Part shown: positions 24,770 to 35,794 of the stretch, piece by piece
Position numbering within the stretch: the first letter of the stretch is position 1
How the letters are laid out: every line of letters starts with the position of its first letter
Assembly (NCBI GenBank): GCA_963555705.1
Contig: OY743170.1
Span: forward strand, 29,029,362 to 29,093,361
Reading direction: 5' to 3'
From: Ligustrum vulgare
Lineage: Eukaryota; Streptophyta; Magnoliopsida; Lamiales; Oleaceae
DNA length: 64,000 bases
Position numbers and translations under genes: made by a program
The notes under the pieces: generated by a model
Database searches by the model: none
The model's input: only the letters and a program-made list of their open reading frames with translations
Told to the model about the DNA's origin: nothing

Positions 24770-26098
24770 ACTTTGCGGACGTCTTCCCAGATGAGTTGTA
24801 TGGGGTGCCTCCAGAATAGGAAGTAGAGTTTTCCATAGACCTAGTTCTCGGGTCTGCACCTATTTCTAAAGCCCCTTATAGAATGGAACCCAAGGAACTG
24901 TAATTTAAGACACAACTATAGGAACTCCTGGGTAGAGGATTCATACAACCTAACGTATCGCCTGGGGTGCACCTGTGCTATTCGTTTAGAAGGACAGTTC
25001 AATGAAGATGTGCATTGACTATAGAGAATTAAATAGAATCACAATCTAGAACAAGTAGTCCTCTTCCAGAATTGAGGACTTATTTGACCAACTCCGAGGT
25101 ACAGTAATATTTTCCAAGATTGACTTGAGATTTGGTTACCATCAATTGAAATTCAAAGCCAACGACATCTCAATGACAGCATTTAGAACTCGATATGGCG
25201 ATTACATGTTCTTAGTTATGCCTTTTGGCCTAATTAATGCTCCTGGATTCTTTATGGGTTTGATGAAACGTGTTTTCCATGAGTTCCTTGATCGATTCGT
25301 CACCGTTTTCATCAATGATATCTAAATCTACTCAAGGAGTATTGAGGAATACAAGGAACATCTAAGGATTGTACTAGGACATTTGAAGAAGGAGAAGCTT
25401 TATGCTAAGTTTAAGAAATGTGAGTTTTGGTTGGAACGAATAGTATTTCTGGGACATGTTGTCAAAACCCGAGGGATAGAAGTGGATCCAAGCAAAGTTG
25501 AGGTGGTGTCAAACTAGTCAAAGCCAACCAACCTAGGAGAAGTTCGCAACTTCTTAGGTTTAGCAGGATATTATAGTAGGCTTATTGAAGGATTCTCAAA
25601 GATAGCAGGGCTGCTGACACAGTTAACATGTATGGGTGAAAGTTTAATTGGACAGAAAAATGTGAACAAAGTTTTGAAGTCTTGAAGCAAAAACTAGTAA
25701 ATGCTCCAGGCTTAACTATATATGAAGGTACAGAAGGATTCGTGATTTATAGTGATGCATCAAAACAAGGCTTGGGTTGCGTTTTGATTCAATGAGGCAA
25801 AATAGTCGCTTATGCCTCACGAAAATTGAAACCCCATAAGAAAAACCATCCCATATATGATTTGGAACTAGCTGGGGTAATTCGTGCCTTAAAAATAAGG
25901 AGACACTACCTTTACGGAGGTAAGTGTGACATTTATACCGATCAGAAGAGCCTCGAGTACATCTTAACTCAGAAAGAGTTAAATATGAGGCAAAGAATAT
26001 GGCTCGAGTTGGTAAAGGATTATGATTGCAAAATACACTATCACCTAGGGAAGGAAAATGTTTTAGCAGACGCTTTAAATTGGAAAGTTACAAGCTAA
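24770..26098 (+). pseudogene. Chromovirus reverse transcriptase and RNase H (broken)
   Basis: RT motifs: CIDYRELNRIT (~25010), [12 protein letters not shown] (~25110), MPFGLINAP (~25220) and VFINDI at the catalytic box (~25305) followed by a stop, so Y-x-D-D is lost. RNase H: YSDASKQGLGCVLIQ (~25747), then the open frame 25826-26098 with [31 protein letters not shown] and a final LADALNWK. Several in-frame stops show that the polyprotein cannot be made. Confidence 0.85.
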
Positions 26099-26269
26099 TT
26101 GGAAAATTTGACCATGCAGAAATATTTATGGAAGTCGGTCAAGAAATTAAGCCTCGAAGTGGTTAGAACATCACCAAACACTATTACTCGGATGGCAGTA
26201 ATTTCTATCCGGGTAACACTCTGTGATATGATCAAGAATCATCAAAAGGTGGACCAGTCATTTGAATTT

Positions 26270-27665
26270 ATCAAAATTGAAATCTATACGGAAAAGCGGA
26301 AAGATCTCACCATGGACAAGGATAAAGCATTGTACTACCAGGGACCATTGTGCATACCAGACTTTGGAGAATTGAAAAAGGAGATTCGAGAAGAAGCTGA
26401 GTCCTCTTCCTATTCAGTGCATCCGAGAGGCACAAAGATGTACCGAGACCTTAAAATAGTGTTTTTAGTGGAGAAATGTGAAGAAGGATATTGTTGAATA
26501 TGTTGAGAAGTGCCTAGTATGCCAACAAGTAAAAGCTTAACAGCAGAGACCAACAGGACTACTCAAACCTTTAGAAGTCCCAGAATGGAAATGGGAACAT
26601 GTGACAATGGACTTTTTTGTTAGGTTCCCAAAGTCAACAAAAGGTCATGATGCTATTTGGGTCATTGTGGATAGACTACCAAATCAGCCCACTTTTTGCC
26701 AGTTTGGATGACTTTTACAATGGATTAGTTTACACAACTATATGTAAATGAAGTGGTAAGATTTCACTGAGTTCCAGTGTCAATTGTGTCACATAGAGAT
26801 CCAAGGTTCACATCGAACTTTTGGAAGAGTTAATACCGAGCATTAGGTACTAAGCTGAAATTTAGCACAACATTCCACCCTTAGACAAACAAGCAATCCG
26901 AACGAACTATTCAAACATTAGAGGATTTGCCCCGAATATGTGTTCTCGAGTTTGGAGGACAATGGGAGAAACATTTACCATTGATTGAGTTCACTTATAA
27001 TAATAGTTATGACGCTTCCATTGGCATGGCACCATATGAAGCGTTATACGGGAGAAAGTGTAGATCGACAGTAACTGGGATGAAGTCGGCGAACGCTAGA
27101 TATTGGGTCATGAGATTATAGAAAAAAGGGTACAAGCCATTGAAAAGATTCGTGCCAGTATGAAAATTGCCCAGGACAGGAAGAAGAGTTATGCGGATCG
27201 GGGAAGAAAGGACTTGGAGTTCATAAAGTTTTCCTCAAGGTTGCACCAATGAAAGGGGTCTTACGCTTTGGAAAGAAGGGTAAGCTATGACCGAGGTATA
27301 TTGGCCAATTCGAGATCTTGCAACATGTTGGAAATGTTTCATATCAACTGGCCTTACCCCCAAAACTTTTAGCAATGCATGACATCTTCCTCATATCCAT
27401 GCTCAGAAAACACGTCCCTGATCCGAGCCATGTGATAAATCACTAGTCTATTGAGTTACAGCGGGGTTTAAGCTATGAAGAAGTATCAATAAGGATCGTT
27501 AATCAGAAATTTCAAGCCCTTCGAAATAAAGCGATTCCACTAGTAAAAGTATAGTGGCGAAATAACTCAATTGAAGAGCACACGTGGGAATGGGAAGTAG
27601 TGATGCGAGCCAAGTATCCTCAACTCTTTGACGTATTTCAAGATAAATTTCGAGGACGAAATTCA
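26270..27665 (+). pseudogene. Chromovirus integrase with chromodomain-like tail (broken)
   Basis: CLVCQQVKA (zinc-binding half), VTMDFFVRFPKS (first catalytic Asp), SHRDPRFTSNFW (second Asp), [10 protein letters not shown] (Glu region) and [14 protein letters not shown] are visible between ~26400 and 27080 in different frames. The C-terminal part near 27300-27640 ends in the chromovirus tail motif. The PPT follows directly. Confidence 0.8.
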
Positions 27666-27667
27666 TT

Positions 27668-27681
27668 TAAAGGTGGTAGAT
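27668..27681 (+). promoter_or_regulatory. Polypurine tract of the chromovirus
   Basis: aaaggtggtaga directly precedes the 3' LTR; it primes plus-strand synthesis in this family. Confidence 0.65.
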
Positions 27682-28769
27682 TATGACACTTTGTTCACTA
27701 GTTAGGACATTATTGTAAGAGATTAAATCTTTAAGGACATAAGTGCAATAATTACTATAATTCAGGGACCAAATTGTAAATTTTTTAAGTTCTGGATTTT
27801 GGACATGCTACAGTACCGAAAAATCATTTTTTTTTTTTTTTTAAAGAAAGGAGAGTCATGATTTTTTAAAAATTTTGGAAAATAGTCAAACAAAGCATGG
27901 TGGGCATATCAATTTACAAATTTGTTATGGATTCCACAATCACCTCTTATTTCAATGTAGTGTGAGTAAATATAGGGCATAACGTATAGGATTCTTCCAA
28001 TTAGGACCATCATTCCCTCTAATCAATTTCACCTTAATCAAGAAGGAATTGAATTATGGAATGACTAACATGATTAATGCCAAATTTCATCCCATTTTCC
28101 AAGTCCTACATGGTGTAATTCTTCCATATAATTATAACTCATTCCATGGACCATGAACCCCCACACGTCACTTGCACACGTTTTCGAGAATTTGATTCCC
28201 TTCTTTCACATCATCTTACGGTAAGTATGCTTCTCAAGTGAACAATGAATTTCTCTTATTATTTGTATTAATTCAAAGATTGCAAGTTTTATGAAATCAT
28301 GTAAGGACCCCAATATGTTATGCTAAGAGAGTAGAATTAAGGACTCTAATATGTTATGAAACGGGGTTAGAGATAGTAGTGCTACACACTCCATTATAAG
28401 ATAAGTATGTTATGATTCTTTTAATTGATGCACGTAATATGAGAAGTTAGCCAACATATTTATTGAGATTTTTGTCTCATCCCTTCCCTATGTTTCCCCC
28501 TTACAGAAAATTGATGATTCGTGGTGATCGAATGTGAGATGGCTAGCAAGGTGGAATATGAAAGGAGATACCAATTTTATTTTTATGAAATTGAATAAAC
28601 AAGTTTTCTTTAATGAACATCGTGTTACTAATTTTATTTTGTCGTGCTTGATGTATTTGACTCGTATTGTTTACATATTGATTAAATTATAATTATCTAT
28701 TAAATTTGTTTTTGTCCTTAAGATATGATTTTATTGGCACTCGAAACTTAAAATTTTCGAGGTGTCACA
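27682..28769 (+). repeat. 3' LTR of the chromovirus
   Basis: It is colinear with 19992-21102. It carries a ~60-bp stretch (27955-28015) absent from the 5' LTR and lacks the 5' LTR's 90-bp tandem duplication. Confidence 0.85.
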
Positions 28770-28774
28770 ATATA

Positions 28775-29050
28775 TCCCCTAGCATATCATTAAATTGATA
28801 TACATAATGTATTTGTAATTCATATTTTCCTATTTGTATTTTAATATTTTTCCTATTTTAGTTATTAGATTTGTACTTCCATCAAATCCTGATAGTGTAA
28901 CTCTTTCTTCATTATCCCTTTTACTATTCCATATTTCTGGGGAGTAATACATTTTCTTTAAATACAAGATGATGCTCCGTAATCAAACAAGACATGATAA
29001 TTTCTACTATGATATCAATTGTAATTCATTTTAGTTAATTTATAAATATG
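28775..29050 (-). pseudogene. EPRV unit 1, second aspartic-protease domain (decayed)
   Basis: The minus strand near 28960-29010 reads LFDYGASSCI and a stop, then downstream TLSGFDGSTNLI, which aligns with KITGVTGESTHII of the second protease in unit 2. D-[ST]-G has become D-Y-G. It is cut at the chromovirus 3' LTR. Confidence 0.55.
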
Positions 29051-29099
29051 TTCTCTTCCTCTTTATATTTTATTCATAATAACATTGGGATTACTAAAT

Positions 29100-29540
29100 T
29101 CTCATTTTGTATTGTTAATAATATTTTATCATCTTTAATATAATATTATTTTGCTTGGTCAAAGAAATCTGTTCCTAATAACAATTATGTATTTACCTTT
29201 CTTGTATATTCTACATTCATATTTATGATTCTTTTATTTCTTTTATTTATTCTTATTGGTAATTCTACATATACATGGGATGAATATTTTAAAAATAATC
29301 TTGTATTTAGATTAGATTATTTGTTACTTTAAGTTCAAAATCTCCTATTATATTTTCTTTTAAATGGGATTTAGTTGCTCCAGTATATATTAATACTCTT
29401 TGCTCTCGCCAATCTCCATTTATTTTAGTTTCTATCATAACTTCAAATTGTTTTGTATCATTTCTTTTAGATAGGTTCATTCTAAGTATTTTTCTGTGTA
29501 TTTTTGTCATTATTTATTTTTCTGAATCATTTCTATTTTC
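29100..29540 (-). pseudogene. EPRV unit 1, first aspartic-protease domain (YTG instead of DTG)
   Basis: Open frame 29307-29510 has NGDWREQRVLIYTGATKSH, matching SNILIDTGASECH of unit 2 with the catalytic Asp changed to Tyr. A later stretch, LLLGTDFFDQAKYYYI, matches the C-terminal LIG/LLG-x-x-F motif of retroviral proteases. Confidence 0.65.
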
Positions 29541-29792
29541 TATTTCAGGTAATATGGTACCACTAGTACAAAAAAGCATAAAAAAGGGGAAAACAAGTCG
29601 TTTTTTCAAAAAATTGACGTGTAAAAAAGGATGGTGGAATTTTCGTAATTATATTTTAGGAAAACGCATCGGTTTCTATTTTAAACATACGTGCAAATAG
29701 AAACCGACGCCTCTTCTTAAAAAAAAAAATATACGGGATAATTTCGTATAGATTCACTCTCGCGCGCCTCTCTCTCTTTCACTACTCTCATG

Positions 29793-29836
<44 letters not shown>
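29793..29836. repeat. (CT)n microsatellite
   Basis: A CT run in the 5' leader of the CACTA element, followed by a CCGCC-rich stretch. Confidence 0.95.
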
Positions 29837-29838
<2 letters not shown>

Positions 29839-30540
29839 AATCTCACGATTCTCTTCTCTCTTTCATTTTTGGGATTTTCTTCCACTCTCCACCACCGCCA
29901 CGAAGCCGGACCTCCACCCCCCACTGCCACCTCCACCGCCAAGCACTCCTCTACCGCCGCCATCTCCTACATTGTAAGACCCGATTCTCATTTTTGTATA
30001 TATGTATGTATATGTATGTGTGTATATATGTGTCTATAGAATTATATATTTGTGTATATATATTTGTGTGTATATACATGTGTGTGCGTGTATATCTATG
30101 ATTGTGTATATATATATTTGTGTGTGTGTGTGTATATGTAAGACCGCTTTTCATTTTTACGTGCAATTTTAAATTTCAAGTAATATTGTTGTGAATGTTA
30201 TTATAAATTATAAATTTATGATCTTTAATGTCTATAATTGGAATTATTTTGCAGTGGAAGGACTTGGACACCGTCTCGATCAATGTACCAATTTGAAAGT
30301 TTATAAATTGGTTATTTTAATTATTTACGTGCAATTCTATGTGACTAATTGTTTTATTGCCTAAGCATGATATTTTTTATTTTATTATGCCAATTTGAGA
30401 CTTGGGGGGGGGGGGGAAGTTTAGTGTCAATCGAAGGTAAATAGAACTTATAGACTTACTTAAACCAAAGAAGAGATTTGAGGGACTGGTTTGCAAATTC
30501 CAAAAGTTTATACCTAACCCTACCTTTAACATCTCGATCA

Positions 30541-30543
<3 letters not shown>

Positions 30544-30603
<60 letters not shown>
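30544..30603. repeat. (CT)n microsatellite
   Basis: About 30 CT units inside the solo LTR; the open frames on either strand across it are artefacts. Confidence 0.95.
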
Positions 30604-30605
<2 letters not shown>

Positions 30606-32278
30606 CTCTCTCTTCACATCGCAGCCTCACCTCCCTTACTCTCACCTCTCGCCTCTCGGTCTCTCCCTCGCGCAGCCCTCGACCGCCACCCCACCGGCGG
30701 TAAGGCTCCTTTTTCCCCTTTCTCTTCACCGACGCACCACACACACACCGACGCAGTCACGCACACTGCACACGAACGGACACACACACGTAATTGGTGT
30801 ATGTATATATGGAATTTTATGTATTTGTTGATGTATATATGAGTTGAGTGTATGTATATATGTTAAGATTTTCAAATTTTCAGATTTCAAATTATGTAGA
30901 TTCGAATTTTAAAGGTTAATTTTGAGTTTTGATTAATGTTCATACATGTATGTATAGATGTATATATATATATATGCGTGTTCATGGATGTGCTTAAGTT
31001 CATCACCATTTTCAGATTTAAGTTTACTTAATTTCGAATTATACCATCAATTGGGGTTTAGTAATGCTAAGATATGCGAATATATGAACCGTGAGTATAT
31101 GAACTGTGTGTATATTTTTGTAATTTTCTGATTTCGAGAATTATGAATTTGATAATTTAGTTGAATTTTTAGTTACCTCAAGTTGGAAATTTTTTTTTGT
31201 AACCTCAAATTTGGGAATCATAAAAAGAGGTTTACTAACTATCGGACTTTGATTCTTGTTATATTTCTAAATTAAATTTTTATTAGAGATTTGGGAAATA
31301 TGTGTGTGAATATAATTGTACCTGTGTATAATCAGTTATGGAACTTCGAGATAGTAGGATATTTTGATTGATTTTTAAGCCTACGTTGGAGTTCTGATAT
31401 GAAATTATCAAATTTTGAATTTTTTCTTTTAATTGAGCAACTAAACTGATTTCCTATTAGTTCAACGTTGGGTTAATTTGAAAATTTCAGATTTTTTGAA
31501 TTTATGGAATGTTTTTGTTTTGGTTAATTTTTTGTTTAAATTGAATTATAATTTTTAGGTAGTTCATTATAGGGTTAGTTCAATTGGAATTAGTTAAATT
31601 CTTGAATCTAAATAGTAATTTTCAGATTCTACATTTTTGGTGAATTTTGAGTAAATAGATAACAAAGTGTCCTAAGTGTCCACCGAAATTGACCTCTCAT
31701 TTCGTGTATGACAGTATATGTGTTAGACATGGCTTAAGTACGCATTTGGGTTAAATTGTGAGCCACGTAGAATTCTTAAACTCGTTTAGGAGTCTTGAAT
31801 GTGTTTGTGGACTAAAAGCATATTTTATTAATGAATGGATACAACTAGGATTTTGATACTTTGACGACACGGGCAGCCGAGGCTCCTCCACTTGCAAATC
31901 CAGATAACGGTAAATACTAAGGATGTCAAGTAAGTAAACTTCTCCCTATTTTTATAGAAGTTGAATGTAAATGTAAATGTGAAATGTGTAAATGACTGCC
32001 TTGCAACTTACTTGCTTTGATGAATTTCATTTACTTTATGAAAGTATATGTTATTATGAAGAATGTTCAAGCATGCACATTATCATGTCATTGCATCATC
32101 AAGCATGCATTGGCATCGGAATTTGAAAGTCAAATGTTTTTAAATGAAAGAAATGTGTCAATGTGCAAGTTTGTTCAAAAGTTATGTATCCCAAGTTTTT
32201 AAGAAAGAATGGGTGTACTTCTAGTTCATGAAAGATACGAGTGGGAAATGGGGCGCGGGGGACCGGTGTACCAGAATT

Positions 32279-32372
32279 AAGTCGCTTTGCGACGGAATGT
32301 TCAACCGTTTTACGGTGGACTATTAAATCGCTTTACGATAGAATGAAGTGAATGAGCCGCTTTGCGGTGGAA
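32279..32372. repeat. Tandem short hairpin motifs in the solo LTR
   Basis: Four spaced units read tcgctttgcgacggaatg, ccgttttacggtggac, tcgctttacgatagaatg and ccgctttgcggtggaaatg. Each has a small inverted repeat around TTT (CGC-TTT-GCG type). Confidence 0.6.
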
Positions 32373-33178
32373 ATGTGAAAGTTAATCTAGTTCCAAATAA
32401 GAATTGTCCACTGTTATCTGATTGACTAGAAGATACACCAAGTGAGCTCACGATAGAAATGAAGTGAAAGTTTTGAAATGTTAAATGAAAGTTTGAAAAG
32501 TTTGAATGTTCTGGAAAGTAAAGTAAATGGGGATACATATATGGAATTTTTAAAGCATTCATGTCATAAGCATGCATTCATGCAAAAAGTTTACTTACTG
32601 AGTTTTAGCTCACCCCAATCCCTCCCCCATATTTCAGGTGATGAAAGTTAGATGATTAGAGGAGAGCACGTGACGGAAGGCTCAGACAGTATCCGACTTG
32701 AATTATTTAAAATTTAATTTAAGTTTTTATTGGTTATTCTTTTAAATTGATAAATCATTTTGAATTAGTTTGTCGGTTCTTAGTTAAAATAAGTTATGGT
32801 ATTTCCCTGTGATTAGTTTTTATCATGTTTCATGAGTTTATAAATCTATACTTCAAGTTATTTTGGTTGAGGAGTTTGGGGAATTGATGTTGAAGTTGAA
32901 TTTTGGAATTGTGGTTGGATGTTGAATGTTGGATTTGAATGGGTTGAGAATTTCATATGTATTATAGGTATGATGTCCCTCTACAGGTTGGTTATGTCCA
33001 AGTTATAGAGGAGACTCTGCCGAAATTTTTATAAAATTTTAGAATAGAAAATGAAAAGGTTGAAGTTTTTAAATGATTTGTTTTCGCATTTTAATGTTTA
33101 AACGATTTATTTCCGCATATAATGTGAATGAAAGTTAACACGCCTAGATTTTAAATTTTTTGAACTTGGGGTGTTACA

Positions 33179-33225
<47 letters not shown>
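33179..33225. repeat. (AT)n microsatellite
   Basis: An AT run directly right of the solo LTR. It continues the TA/TG-rich tract at ~30000-30136, showing that the LTR inserted within a microsatellite. Confidence 0.9.
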
Positions 33226-33227
<2 letters not shown>

Positions 33228-33859
33228 ATGTATATATATTTGTTATTATATAAACATGTTAATTACATGTTAATATGTGCAAATGTGTTAATTAAATTTT
33301 AATATATATAAATTTGGGTGTTAAATTTATATTCTTGATTTTAAGTTAGTAGATAGATACATTTTAATATTTTAATTATTGGATTTGAAATTATGAGATA
33401 TTAAGTTATGAAATCTTAGCTTGACTTTTTAGGAATTGAGAATGAATTTCGGATTAAACTTGGAGTAGTTGATGATGTTGAAGTTTGATTGGCGTTGTAT
33501 TTGATTTTTGAATATGTCGAGGTTGAGCATTTTGGTTTATTGTGGCATTTTGATTCTTCCTACAGGTTAGCTAAGTCAAATTTATAGGGAGGTTCTGTCG
33601 AAATTTTTGTAAAATTTTGTAAATAAAAAATGAAAATTATAGTTTAAAGTGATTTTTACTATTACAGAATTGACCATACTAAATAAACAATTACATAAAA
33701 CATAATCATTGTAATAAAATTACGAAGTTTCCAACCTAAAAAAGTATCGTATTTGATTTCAAATATTAATATATAGTTGGTTTAAGGATGTATCATGAAC
33801 AATATTTACTCAAAACTAATAAAAAAATTTAATTATATCTTCACATATAGGTCATTGAT

Positions 33860-34934
33860 ATGGATCAGGGTTGGATGTATGGCATACGTAATAGACATGA
33901 ATATGTAAAAGGTGTTGAAGAGTTTATGAAATGTGCGGATGAAAACAAGAGAAAGAAAAGTGAAACAATGATTTTGTGTCCTTGTTACGATTGTAAGAAT
34001 TTGAAAAAGTTTCGTAGTTTTGATCAAGTGAAGAGTCATTTGATTCGTCGTGGGTTTAAGGAAGGTTATACACGATGGATATGGCATGGTGAGAGTATGC
34101 TTCCCAGGACGAGCACTGGTGACGATGTTGGTGATCAGCAGCAAAATAATTCAAGCAATATTTGTGAGAATGATTTGGAAAATGACGAGAATGATATGAT
34201 AGACGAAATGATGCGTGATATACAAGGGGAATACATTGAAAAGCCTCATGTATTAGATAACTTGTTCAACGATTCTGAGCAGCCTTTGTTTTCTGGTTGT
34301 AATAAATTCACTAAATTGTCTGCTGTACTAAAATTGTATAACTTGAAAGCAAGCAATAGGTGGAGTGATAAGAGTTTCACGGCATTATTGGGACTGTTAC
34401 GAGAGATGCTTCCGGAAGATAACGAACTTCCTAGTTCAATTTACGAGGCAAATAAATTGTTGTGCCCGATGGGTGTGGATATTCAGATGATACATGCATG
34501 TCCAAATGATTGTATACTATATCGAAATGATTACAAGGACTTGCGTCTATGTCCAAAGTGTGGGGCATCACGATATAAACGAAAGAACGTGAATGATAAT
34601 TGTGGTGATAAGAAAAGCCCTCAGGAAAAGGTGTTATGGTATTTACCTGTAATACCAAGATTTAAACGTTTGTTTGCCAATGCAAAGGATGCAAAGAACT
34701 TGCGGTGGCATGCTGACAGGAGAAAAGAAGATGGAAAACTAAGACACGTGCTGATTCTTCTCAATGGAGGAATATTAACAGGTTGTTTCTCGAGTTTGGG
34801 GGCGAAGATAGAAATCTTAGGCTGGGTGTACAGATGGGATGAACCCACACGGTAATATGAGTAGTCAACATAGCACTTGGCCGGTTCTTTTGACTATTTA
34901 CAATCTTCCTCCTTGGTTATGTATGAAGCGCAAG
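33860..34934 (+). pseudogene. CACTA TNP2 transposase, N-terminal part, truncated by deletion
   Basis: The 331-codon frame 33860-34855 opens with MDQGWMYGIRNRHEYVKGVE and CPCYDCKN, the transposase-associated domain (Transpos_assoc), followed by an acidic linker. From about residue 150 it enters the TNP2 region: KLYNLKASNRWSDKSFTALL, ANKLLCPMGVDIQMIHACPN, LRLCPKCGASRYK and ARHADRRKE-like RWHADRRKED. A frameshift near 34750 moves the reading frame; beyond it PPWLCMKRKY is still readable at ~34905-34934. There the coding sequence stops abruptly and joins the C48-protease intron. The DDE-type catalytic core is absent. Confidence 0.85.
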
Positions 34935-34939
34935 TATAT

Positions 34940-35392
34940 AATTTATTGAAATTTTAGGGCTTTCAAAACGTATTGGACAATTGGAGGCATGAGGACAAAA
35001 TCCAATACAACGTGAAAAAACGTAAAAGTATGAAAACACAGATTTAAACTTTATTAAAAATCTTTGAATTATTTCTATATTTTATTTAGTTTGATTACTA
35101 ATATTGTTATTTTTAAATGTGAATATTTCAGTGTCCTCAACAACCTGGAGGGTCTGAGTGTGGCTACTACGTTATGAGAAATATGTATGAGATAGTCACA
35201 GAACACTTTCAACTTACTTCGTTAGAAAAGGTATAAGTCATTGAAAATGAGAATTTTAATAATGACTTTATATTTTATGAAAAAATAACTAATAATTCAT
35301 TTTGATTGTTTGTAGGCATTTAAATAATATTATTCAACGGAGGAAGTAATCGAGATTCAAAACTTATGGGAAAAATACTTCGTTCATAGGTT
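34940..35392 (+). pseudogene. C48 protease 3' exons of the CACTA element (fragment)
   Basis: This is nearly identical to 3410-3860 of the left CACTA element: FKTYWTIGGMRTKSNTT exon, CPQQPGGSECGYYVMRNMYE exon with the catalytic Gln and Cys, then a short last exon. The exons with His and Asp are missing, so no active protease can be made. Confidence 0.8.
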
Positions 35393-35564
35393 TGTGTAAA
35401 TCGAAGCGTAATCAAACTTGCATTTACATATATATATTTAATTTGTATCTTAAATTAACAATTTTGTAAGTATAATTGTTGTTAATTTAATTTTATTATG
35501 TATATGTCGATTATATATATATATATATTTGGTTATGCGCATGTTCAGGTTATCGCAGACCACA

Positions 35565-35775
35565 TCTTGGTCATTGCAAGCCACGACCTGCAGTGGCCTG
35601 GGTCATTGCAAGTCACGTCCAGGTGACTGCAGGCCACGACGTGCAGTGGCCTGGGTCATTGCAGGCCACTGCAGGTCAAGACATGCAGTGGCATGGGTCA
35701 TTGCAGGTCACTGCAGGCCACGACCTGCAGTGGCATGGGTCCTTGCAGGCCACGTCCAGGACACTGCAGGTCATA
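35565..35775. repeat. Minisatellite of a ~45-55 bp unit (CTGCAGTGGC core)
   Basis: Four to five degenerate copies of a unit around gccacgacctgcagtggcct plus gggtcattgcag. A single related copy in inverse orientation lies at ~52291-52320 in the small CACTA element at 51963 (cacctgcagtgacccaggcc), so the repeat belongs to the CACTA subterminal zone. The 103-codon frame across it is an artefact. Confidence 0.75.
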
Positions 35776-35794
35776 TAATGGGGGGAAAAAAAAG

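Larger units (their letters stand above)
19992..28769 (+). mobile_element. Ty3/Gypsy chromovirus (Tekay/Del-like) LTR retrotransposon, decayed
   Basis: 5' LTR 19992-21102, 3' LTR 27682-28769 (TGTGACACTT ... GTCACA ends), PBS at 21105, PPT at ~27669. Domain order gag, PR, RT, RNase H, INT shows Ty3/Gypsy. The region after integrase (KAIPLVKV, EEHTWEWE, YPQLF) is the chromodomain-like tail of chromoviruses. Each domain has stops and frameshifts. No target duplication exists: a PPT-like stretch also precedes the 5' LTR, and host virus sequence is missing at the junction. Confidence 0.85.
30137..33178 (+). mobile_element. Solo LTR, 3.04 kb, long-LTR Gypsy type (TSD GTATA)
   Basis: It begins TGTAAGACC at 30137 and ends gggtgttaca at 33178. 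GTATA flanks it at 30132-30136 and 33179-33183, although both flanks lie in TG/TA-rich sequence, which weakens the test slightly. The interior has no retroviral gene; it holds a 60-bp CT run, C-rich sequence, then features typical of long plant LTRs (gagttttagctcacccc, catatttcaggtgatgaa). A solo LTR arises by recombination between the two LTRs of a full element. Confidence 0.7.

Noticed and set aside
29973..30136. Second LTR start (TGTAAGACCC) left of the solo LTR
   Set aside because: The sequence resembles the LTR start for about 20 bp only, and then turns into a TA/TG tract; no right end or duplication matches it.
30478..30831. Ser/Leu-rich (+) and Arg/Glu-rich (-) open frames
   Set aside because: Both are translations of the 60-bp CT run and adjoining C-rich LTR sequence; the same holds for 29754-29963 and 10912-11121.
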